DNA of 6,416 nt from Planctomycetaceae bacterium TMED10. GTDB taxonomy: Bacteria; Planctomycetota; Planctomycetia; Pirellulales; UBA7805. Made by a program: the position numbers and the translations under genes. Of the stretch, positions 1 to 4,812 are shown piece after piece. Numbering within the stretch: position 1 is the first letter of the stretch; every line of letters starts with the position of its first letter. The notes beneath the pieces were generated by a model, which ran no database searches, had not been told where the DNA came from, and saw nothing but the letters and a program-made list of their open reading frames with translations. The stretch spans positions 9,687 to 16,102 of the forward strand of contig NHBP01000078.1 in the NCBI GenBank assembly GCA_002168195.1. The letters run 5' to 3'.

Positions 1-209
1 TGAACGGGTGCTTTGCTATTTTCTTGCGCCAGCTGAATCGCCACACCAAGTTCTTTGAGATTGTTTTTGCACTGCGTAGAGCGAGCACGTTCTCTGACCG
101 AACTGACCGCTGGGAGTAGGAGACTAATTAAAATAGTGACAGCAGCAATGACGAGCAAAAGTTCCACGAGCGTGAAACCGCCCGTCATTGGGCGGAGTCT
201 GGATCGCAT
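1..209 (-). CDS. DUF1559-type pseudopilin (prepilin N-terminal methylation protein), 3' end outside window
   Basis: Only the first 69 codons are present; the frame is open to the left edge. The N-terminus is [21 protein letters not shown], a type IV prepilin/type II pseudopilin signal: a short basic leader, Gly before the cleavage site, Phe at +1, Glu at +5, and a hydrophobic helix reaching LLLPAVSSV. It is followed by [20 protein letters not shown], the segment typical of DUF1559 proteins, which are hugely expanded in Planctomycetes. Such proteins should be cut by prepilin peptidase and anchored through the N-terminal helix. Individual roles are mostly unknown. The ATG at 209 is preceded by AAGGGGA six bases upstream, a convincing ribosome binding site. 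The beta-rich C-terminal domain cannot be checked because it lies outside the window. Confidence 0.9.
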   Translation of the reverse strand, partial: MRSRLRPMTGGFTLVELLLVIAAVTILISLLLPAVSSVRERARSTQCKNNLKELGVAIQLAQENSKAPV

Positions 210-215
210 TCGAAT

Positions 216-222
216 TCCCCTT
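216..222 (-). promoter_or_regulatory. Shine-Dalgarno site of the pseudopilin
   Basis: AAGGGGA on the minus strand, six bases before the ATG at 209. It fixes the start immediately before the prepilin leader. Confidence 0.65.
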
Positions 223-227
223 ATTTT

Positions 228-335
228 TTAATAGGCCGAACGGCCTGACTCAGAAAAGGTCCGCAGATACAACGCGATGAATGCCGCCAAGAGAGGCAAT
301 TTGAATGAATATTTTTTATTTACCCCGTTTTTCAC
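228..335 (-). CDS. possible small hydrophobic protein, 35 aa
   Basis: A GTG-started frame encodes (V/M)KNGVNKKYS, then the hydrophobic stretch FKLPLLAAFIALYLRTF, then a polar tail ending GRSAY. Directly upstream is AGGGGAGG (343-350 on the minus strand) with a seven-base spacer, a better Shine-Dalgarno match than most genes here have. The stop lies 18 bases before the pseudopilin ATG in the same direction, so the two could be one transcript. A basic N-terminus followed by about 15 hydrophobic residues suggests a single-pass or membrane-surface small protein, or a leader peptide. I know no family match. Against it: GTG start, very short length, and no conservation evidence. The frame stays open upstream of the GTG, but that part looks unlike a protein. 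Confidence 0.35.
   Translation of the reverse strand: MKNGVNKKYSFKLPLLAAFIALYLRTFSESGRSAY
232..247 (-). other. short perfect hairpin upstream of the pseudopilin
   Basis: On the minus strand AGGCC-GTTC-GGCCT forms a 5-bp perfect stem with a tetraloop (233-246), about 24 bases before the pseudopilin ATG and over the last codons of the possible small ORF. It is not followed by a T-run on either strand, so it does not look like an intrinsic terminator. It could affect translation of the pseudopilin or be chance. Confidence 0.3.
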
Positions 336-533
336 GTAAAAACCTCCCCTACGTTTACTGTACGTAAGGACGTCTCGATTGGTTTTTGAAGGAGAACGGG
401 GGCACCGACGTCTGGAGAGCGAAGCGGGGTTGGCCCATCCTGAGATTGTACTTCTGCGGGCGGGCAATTAGATTAACGCTTCACCCGTTTTCTCCGTTTT
501 GGGACGAAGTTTGCATCGTTTTCCAGTAGCGCG
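336..533. other. divergent intergenic region, mostly without recognisable features
   Basis: This is the larger part of the 324-base gap between the leftward pseudopilin and the rightward carbamoyltransferase. Five ACGT tetramers fall between 334 and 411 (334, 351, 362, 370, 408), some within TACGTA or GACGTC palindromes, but the spacing is irregular and no operator can be claimed. It should contain promoters for both directions. Longer open frames through here encode arginine/proline-rich or otherwise unlikely sequences and were not called. Confidence 0.4.
446..474 (+). promoter_or_regulatory. weak sigma70-like promoter candidate for the carbamoyltransferase set
   Basis: TTGTAC (446-451) and TAGATT (469-474) are separated by 17 bases. 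The hexamers match the consensus at three and four positions of six. Transcription would start near 481, leaving a leader of about 50 bases before the ATG at 534. Spacing is ideal but the hexamers are poor, and planctomycete promoters are not well defined by this consensus. Confidence 0.22.
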
Positions 534-2372
534 ATGACCTCGATTCTTGGCATTTCCGCTTTTTATCACGACTCTGCAGCCGCGCTTGTGGTTGATGGTC
601 GGATTGTCGCTGCCGCCCAAGAAGAAAGGTTTACGAGGAAAAAACACGATCCCCGGTTTCCTCAGGCGGCCGTTGATTATTGCCTTGCTGAGGCGGGGAT
701 CCATGCCGCCGATCTTGATTATGTTGGTTTCTACGATAAACCGTTTTTAAAATTTGAGCGGTTACTCGAGACCTACTTGGCCTACGCGCCGCTTGGGATT
801 CGTTCTTTTTTTCGTGCAATGCCACTATGGTTTCGCGAAAAACTCCATTTGCCGCGGGAGATGAGTCGAGGTCTAGGACACGCTTACAAAAATAAGTTTG
901 TCTTTATTGAACACCATGAGTCTCACGCTGCGAGTGCATTTTTTCCTTCGCCCTTTGAAAAGGCTGCGGTGCTCACACTCGATGGCGTAGGCGAGTGGGC
1001 AACGGCAAGTTTCGGCATTGGATTGGATAACCGGATCGTGCTGAAAGGCGAACTCCGGTTTCCTCATTCCCTCGGTTTGCTCTACTCCGCATTTACCTAC
1101 TTCACGGGGTTCCGGGTGAATTCGGGAGAATACAAGTTAATGGGCCTCGCGCCTTACGGCCGACCGATTTACGTCGACCGCATGCTTGAGAACTTACTCG
1201 ATCTCAAAGCAGATGGTTCGTTCAGACTGGATATGTCGTATTTCAACTACTGCCAGGGTTTGACGATGACAAACTCAAAAATGGCAAAACTCTTCGGTCG
1301 CCCTCCACGCAAGCCGGAGTCACCCCTGACGCAAGATGATATGGATATTGCTGCCTCTATTCAGCAAGTCACCGAGATGATCATGCTGCGAATTGCGGAA
1401 CACGTACACCGTGAAACGGGCATGGAAAATCTGTGCCTCGCCGGTGGAGTGGCACTGAATTGCGTAGGCAACGGAAAGATCTTGCGCGAAGGGCCTTTTA
1501 AGAATATCTGGATTCAACCGGCTGCAGGTGATGCCGGTGGTGCACTAGGGACTGCTCTGTTCATTTGGCATCAACTCCTAGGTAACTCGAGAAACGTTGA
1601 ATCGCTCGATAGCCAGCAGGGATCTTTTTTGGGACCGCAGTACAACGAAAACGAAACCCGTGCATTTTTTGATTCTCAAAACGCATCCTATCACCAAATG
1701 GCTGATGACGAACAACTTTGTCAAACAGTAAGTCGTCTGCTGGCGGAAGGGAAAGTCGTTGGCTGGATGCAGGGAAGGATGGAATTCGGCCCGAGAGCCC
1801 TCGGTGGCCGAAGTATCCTGGGTGATCCTCGCAGTCGAACGATGCAATCGGTGATGAATCGAAAAATTAAATTTCGAGAATCTTTCCGACCATTTGCGCC
1901 CTCGGTATTAAAAGAAAAAGCGAACGCATTTTTTGAGATCGATTCAGGCCTGGAAAGTCCCTACATGCTACTCGTAGCAGATATCCAGTCTGATTGTCGA
2001 TCGCCCCTTTCCGATCAGGATGCAGCTTGCGAAGGTCTTGAAAAGTTGAAGGTTTGTCGAAGCGAACTGCCAGCCGTTACCCATGTAGACTATTCGGCCC
2101 GCGTACAGACGGTCGATGCAGACCGACATAAGAAATATTATAAGTTGCTTAAAATGTTTGAAGCACAAACCGGTTGCCCGGTGCTCATTAACACGAGTTT
2201 CAACGTGCGCGGCGAACCGGTGGTTTGTACGCCCGAAGATGCCTACCACTGTTTTCTCGGAACGCACATGGATGTGCTGGTTGTCGAGAACTTTGTGTTA
2301 TTCAAAGAAGAACAGCCCGATGCGGATACACATATTCGCGATGAATACCTGGCAGATTTTCCGTTAGACTAA
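534..2372 (+). CDS. O-carbamoyltransferase, NodU/CmcH/TobZ/SxtI family
   Basis: This 612-residue protein has the usual full length for the family. Family members use carbamoyl phosphate and ATP to make carbamoyl-adenylate, then pass the carbamoyl group to a hydroxyl of a sugar, antibiotic or other small molecule. The N-terminal Kae1-like domain (about 1-345) starts with LGISAFYHDSAAALV (His12) and contains HHESHAASAF (127-136, the metal-binding histidines), TLDGVGEW with Asp150, SGEYKLMGLAPYG (197-209), LAGGVALNCVGNG (302-314) and PAAGDAGGALG (329-339). The C-terminal YrdC-like domain contains WMQGRMEFGPRALGGRSIL (411-429), FRPFAPSVL (451-459), PAVTHVDYSARVQTV (513-527) and LINTSFNVRGEPVVCTPEDA (551-570). 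All motifs look intact. The ATG at 534 has no clear Shine-Dalgarno but places MTSILGIS at the family's normal N-terminus; no earlier start codon exists in frame after the stop at 474. It heads a likely operon with SxtJ-like and SxtK-like genes. The acceptor cannot be predicted. Confidence 0.95.
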   Translation: MTSILGISAFYHDSAAALVVDGRIVAAAQEERFTRKKHDPRFPQAAVDYCLAEAGIHAADLDYVGFYDKPFLKFERLLETYLAYAPLGIRSFFRAMPLWFREKLHLPREMSRGLGHAYKNKFVFIEHHESHAASAFFPSPFEKAAVLTLDGVGEWATASFGIGLDNRIVLKGELRFPHSLGLLYSAFTYFTGFRVNSGEYKLMGLAPYGRPIYVDRMLENLLDLKADGSFRLDMSYFNYCQGLTMTNSKMAKLFGRPPRKPESPLTQDDMDIAASIQQVTEMIMLRIAEHVHRETGMENLCLAGGVALNCVGNGKILREGPFKNIWIQPAAGDAGGALGTALFIWHQLLGNSRNVESLDSQQGSFLGPQYNENETRAFFDSQNASYHQMADDEQLCQTVSRLLAEGKVVGWMQGRMEFGPRALGGRSILGDPRSRTMQSVMNRKIKFRESFRPFAPSVLKEKANAFFEIDSGLESPYMLLVADIQSDCRSPLSDQDAACEGLEKLKVCRSELPAVTHVDYSARVQTVDADRHKKYYKLLKMFEAQTGCPVLINTSFNVRGEPVVCTPEDAYHCFLGTHMDVLVVENFVLFKEEQPDADTHIRDEYLADFPLD

Positions 2373-2402
2373 AACCAAAGAGGCGTGCATTGCCCGATGG
2401 GG

Positions 2403-2813
2403 ATGATTGAAGTCAAGAAAACGTTCAGCCGTAACGAGTTGCTCTGGTTTGGGCCGCTTTTCGCCGTTTTTATGGGGATCATTTGTTGGATTCTCTGGCG
2501 GTGTGGTGTGCCTTCAACGCCGATTGCGCTGCTCGCGGTCGCTGTTTTCATGCTCATCGTTCTCTACTATTTAGTTCCGGCCATACAGCGCCCTGTCTAT
2601 CGAGGATGGATGTTTTCGGTGCTGCCGGTCGGTTGGGTCGTGTCGCATGTTTTACTGACTTTGATCTACTATCTGCTGCTAACGCCGATTGGGCTTATAA
2701 TGCGGATCGTCGGTTATGATCCGATGCAGAGGAAGCTGGAGAAAAATAAGCAAACCTATTGGATTGCTCGCCAGGAAGAGAACGATCCGAAGCGTTATTT
2801 CAAACAGTATTGA
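2403..2813 (+). CDS. SxtJ-like membrane protein
   Basis: From the ATG at 2403 the product is 136 residues (MIEVKKTFSRNELLWFG...). Three hydrophobic segments lie at about 14-32, 39-58 and 74-97. The C-terminal half carries the features I associate with the SxtJ family: a Trp-rich turn (VGWVVSHVLLTLIYY), the TPIGLIMRIVGYDP block (94-107), then a basic stretch with KQTYWIAR and a final RYFKQY. SxtJ proteins have no known biochemical function, but their genes are repeatedly found next to NodU-type carbamoyltransferases, as here, 30 bases downstream of one. This suggests a membrane partner or anchor for the enzyme (inference). Alternative starts are GTG 2385 and ATG 2397; AAGAGG at 2378-2383 lies too close to the first and rather far from 2403. 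I chose 2403 because MIEVKK-(S)RNEL resembles family N-termini. The start is the uncertain part, the gene is not. Confidence 0.85.
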   Translation: MIEVKKTFSRNELLWFGPLFAVFMGIICWILWRCGVPSTPIALLAVAVFMLIVLYYLVPAIQRPVYRGWMFSVLPVGWVVSHVLLTLIYYLLLTPIGLIMRIVGYDPMQRKLEKNKQTYWIARQEENDPKRYFKQY

Positions 2814-2870
2814 TAATATGAGCGGCAAGTTGCAGTTGAAGTAAAAAAGAATGCAGCGGAAAATATTGAT

Positions 2871-3089
2871 ATGAGCGAAAACGATCAACACGATTCAAAA
2901 GAACAGGGCAACGCGTTTTCTCATGAGGCCCAGCAGGGGCAGACCGGTTTTCTCGCCGAGTTTATGGACTTTTTGCTCCACAACAAAAAGTGGTGGATTA
3001 CTCCCATTTTAATTGTGCTGCTATTTGTGGGACTGCTTGTGATGCTCGGCGGCACCGCAGCGGCACCTTTTATATATACGTTGTTTTAA
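2871..3089 (+). CDS. SxtK-like / DUF5989 small membrane protein
   Basis: This is a 72-residue protein. The conserved part is residues 27-72: FLAEFMDFLLHNKKWW, a single transmembrane helix at about 43-61, and the C-terminal APFIYTLF (65-72). This pattern (amphipathic start, K-K-W-W at the membrane face, PFIYTLF at the end) is that of DUF5989, which includes SxtK-like proteins coded beside carbamoyltransferases and SxtJ. No function is known. The first 25 residues (MSENDQHDSKEQGNAFSHEA...) form a polar extension longer than I expect for the family. An in-frame stop at 2814 and lack of other start codons support ATG 2871; the upstream GCGGAAAA is only a weak ribosome binding site. The gene starts 57 bases after the SxtJ-like gene and probably shares its transcript. 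Confidence 0.85.
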   Translation: MSENDQHDSKEQGNAFSHEAQQGQTGFLAEFMDFLLHNKKWWITPILIVLLFVGLLVMLGGTAAAPFIYTLF

Positions 3090-3112
3090 ACTTTACGGCT
3101 CGACTGATCGTC

Positions 3113-3144
3113 CGCGCGTTAACTGCTTCGCAGTAACGGGCGCG
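3113..3144. other. stem-loop at the convergent gene junction (possible transcription stop)
   Basis: CGTTAACTGC (3117-3126) pairs with GCAGTAACG (3130-3138), giving nine base pairs with one bulged base and a three-base loop. Outer CGCG/GCGCG bases (3113-3116 with 3141-3144) can extend the stem past a two-base bulge. It includes the stop codon of the minus-strand amidinohydrolase and lies 27 bases after the SxtK-like stop. Neither side has a T-run, so it is not a canonical intrinsic terminator, but its position suggests it may limit read-through or protect the 3' ends. Confidence 0.4.
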
Positions 3145-3994
3145 TCAAACAGGTGGGTCCACCTTCCGCCTTGAGGCAGAGTTCGTCGCCCGAGAAGGGA
3201 TAAAGGGTGCACCCCGCTTCCCGCAAGCGATGGTGTGTTTCTGGAAATCCATCGACCACCACCAATTCTCGAGGCGCGAGAGCCAGCACGTTCGTGCTCA
3301 ATGTTCCACTGCGTTTGAATTCATCTTCACAGGCAGGGACGCATTGAATTTGTCGCGAGAGAAAGAATTGCATAAGACGCACCGGTAGCATGGACTGACA
3401 TACCAATGCAAGATTGTGATCCAGCATGCTTAGAATCGACATCAGGTGCAGGCAGGCGGCACTTCCTTGGTAGACAGGTAGGTCAAATCCGTGGACCTCG
3501 ACCTGCTGAGGACGGAGCATCTCCTGCAGTTGAGACATCCCCTCCTGATTGGTACGAAAGCCAAGTCCGACCAGAAGTGTCTTTGCATCCAACCAAACGC
3601 AATCGCCGGCTTCGAGCGTGCCGGGTGCTTGAATCGTTCCGAGCACGGGAATGTTTTGACTTTGATAAAACTCCTGGTGCAACGCTTGTTCTCCGCGACG
3701 CAATGTTTTTCCCATTCGGCAAAGCACAACGCCCTGCGGAGTGACTAACGAAACGTCGTGCGTGAACACCGCATCGACAAGTTCAGCCGGATCTTGTTCA
3801 AGATAGAGCACCTCTGCACCATATTTTTCCAAGATGTCGATGAGTGCTTGATGATCGCGATCAAGTAAATCTCCTGAGAGCGGACCGCTGTAGTTCCAGA
3901 TTTTTGGATCGGCATCTGCCATTGCCGCAGCGGGTTTTTTTACGAGAACCCGGCGGAGTGGGGAAACCATATCGGTGGTGCCAAAATTATTCAT
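3119..3994 (-). CDS. DDAH/arginine deiminase-family amidinohydrolase
   Basis: From the ATG at 3994 the product is 291 residues, in the DDAH size range. These enzymes attack a guanidino carbon through a cysteine; DDAH turns N-methylated arginines into citrulline and a methylamine. Visible motifs are VLVKKP (16-21), FTHDVSLVTPQGVVLCRMG (77-95) with LRRGE (98-102), PGTLEAGDCVWLD (124-136) with the expected catalytic Glu128, VGLGFRTNQEG (142-152), CLHLMSILSMLDHNLALV (181-198) with His183, and EGGPTCLTRPLLR (277-289) with nucleophile Cys282. The Glu/His/Cys set is therefore complete. A longer frame to 4081 exists, but the extra N-terminus reads through the upstream hydrolase gene and lacks family features. 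The chosen start overlaps that gene's stop by eight bases (ATGAATAA), implying translational coupling. The exact substrate is unproven: dimethylarginine is the best guess, another guanidino compound is possible. Confidence 0.88.
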   Translation of the reverse strand: MNNFGTTDMVSPLRRVLVKKPAAAMADADPKIWNYSGPLSGDLLDRDHQALIDILEKYGAEVLYLEQDPAELVDAVFTHDVSLVTPQGVVLCRMGKTLRRGEQALHQEFYQSQNIPVLGTIQAPGTLEAGDCVWLDAKTLLVGLGFRTNQEGMSQLQEMLRPQQVEVHGFDLPVYQGSAACLHLMSILSMLDHNLALVCQSMLPVRLMQFFLSRQIQCVPACEDEFKRSGTLSTNVLALAPRELVVVDGFPETHHRLREAGCTLYPFSGDELCLKAEGGPTCLTRPLLRSS

Positions 3995-4607
3995 TTCCCT
4001 GCACCCGTTCAAGTTGGGCAGCATCGCCCTCGAGCAATCCCAGTGCCTCTGTGGTCGTGATGCCCGTACAAAACTCGCCATGCAGATTGGCGATGGTCAT
4101 CGCGTGAACGAGATCGGCATCATAATCGGTTCCATCCGGTCCAATGCGATTGGTGCAAGCGCAAGCATCGGTCACCAGATAGGTGTCGAATCCCATATTG
4201 CCTGCCATCCGCACGGTGGTGGCAACACACATATTCGTAAAGAAGCCAACGGCCACAATTCGATCGATTCCACGTCGTCTCAAGTCAACTTCAAGACTCG
4301 TTCCGATAAATCCACTGTTCACATCTTTTTCAAAAATACGTTCTCCCGCATGCGGTTCGAGACCCGATTTAAAAGCGCCGCCCGGTTCAGAGAGCTTTAA
4401 GGGCGATGCCGCCTCACGTGAATCGTGGGCCGTATAGAGCACAGGTAACTGAGCGGCTCGCCAGGCGGTAAGCATTTCTCCAATGTGCGTTTCCGCGTGC
4501 GGGTTGTTTCGTCGTCCCTCGGCGCCACCCCAATGTTTCAGAACATCGACCCCTTCCTGAACATCAATCATCAGAAGCGCAGTCTCTGCACCAAACTTTT
4601 GAATCAT
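3987..4607 (-). CDS. isochorismatase-like cysteine hydrolase
   Basis: This 206-residue protein has the full length and alpha/beta fold pattern of the isochorismatase-like hydrolases. The catalytic Asp-Lys-Cys triad can be read as Asp15 in ALLMIDVQ, Lys94 in FEKDVNSGFIGTSLE, and Cys127 in GFFTNMCVATTVR. The C-terminal HAMTIANLHGEFCTGITTTEA block (starting at His168) is also typical. No signal peptide, so cytoplasmic. The family covers nicotinamidases, N-carbamoyl-amine and ureido hydrolases, biuret hydrolase and true isochorismatases, and nothing here narrows the substrate from sequence alone. AGGAA lies six to ten bases upstream of the ATG, a good ribosome binding site. It is the first gene of a two-gene operon with the DDAH-like enzyme; that coupling favours an amide, carbamoyl or ureido substrate in guanidino-compound breakdown (inference). 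Confidence 0.9.
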   Translation of the reverse strand: MIQKFGAETALLMIDVQEGVDVLKHWGGAEGRRNNPHAETHIGEMLTAWRAAQLPVLYTAHDSREAASPLKLSEPGGAFKSGLEPHAGERIFEKDVNSGFIGTSLEVDLRRRGIDRIVAVGFFTNMCVATTVRMAGNMGFDTYLVTDACACTNRIGPDGTDYDADLVHAMTIANLHGEFCTGITTTEALGLLEGDAAQLERVQGNE

Positions 4608-4614
4608 GGTTTGT

Positions 4615-4620
4615 TTCCTT
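4615..4620 (-). promoter_or_regulatory. Shine-Dalgarno site of the cysteine hydrolase
   Basis: AAGGAA on the minus strand, seven bases before the ATG at 4607. It supports that start for the hydrolase. Confidence 0.55.
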
Positions 4621-4659
4621 CCGAATCTATTGGATCAAATGTTGTTTTACGGGAGACCG

Positions 4660-4665
4660 ATTGTA
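4660..4665 (-). promoter_or_regulatory. possible -10 element for the hydrolase/amidinohydrolase operon
   Basis: TACAAT on the minus strand matches TATAAT at five of six positions and is preceded by TG directly next to it. No -35 hexamer is visible at the right distance. If real, the leader before the ATG at 4607 would be about 45 bases. Confidence 0.25.
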
Positions 4666-4736
4666 CACTTTCACCACCCGAAGCGGAGGGAGGCGGATTC
4701 GATTAAAGATTCAGCAAAAACCGGTTTCGCCGACTA

Positions 4737-4764
4737 TTGACCCTCTGTGTGAAATGGTCATTAT
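4737..4764 (+). promoter_or_regulatory. sigma70-like promoter candidate for the secreted HEAT-like protein
   Basis: TTGACC (4737-4742, five of six consensus bases) and CATTAT (4759-4764, four of six) are 16 bases apart. Transcription would begin near 4771, giving a leader of about 40 bases to the ATG at 4813. The purine-rich AAAGGAGAG at 4766-4774 would then lie at the transcript start, not work as a ribosome binding site. Confidence 0.35.
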
Positions 4765-4812
4765 GAAAGGAGAGAAAACGGCCCTCGCTCTTTCTATTTT
4801 AGACGTATCGCG

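Noticed and set aside
228..467. A 79-residue minus-strand frame covering most of the left intergenic region.
   Set aside because: Its first half is Arg/Ser/Pro-rich without protein-like pattern and has no ribosome binding site. Only the last 35 residues, from the GTG at 335, look plausible.
534..3089. A saxitoxin biosynthesis cluster, suggested by the SxtI, SxtJ and SxtK-like genes.
   Set aside because: None of the core toxin genes (polyketide synthase-like SxtA, tailoring oxygenases, transporters) is present, and carbamoyltransferase/SxtJ/SxtK-like trios are known outside toxin clusters.
3995..4081. A longer N-terminus for the DDAH-like protein, starting at 4081.
   Set aside because: The extra 29 residues are read out of frame through the certain hydrolase gene and carry no family features; the ATG at 3994 gives the expected length.
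3406..4437. Plus-strand open frames of 80-140 codons under the two minus-strand enzymes.
   Set aside because: They are antisense shadows of two genes with complete catalytic motifs and have no recognisable protein pattern.
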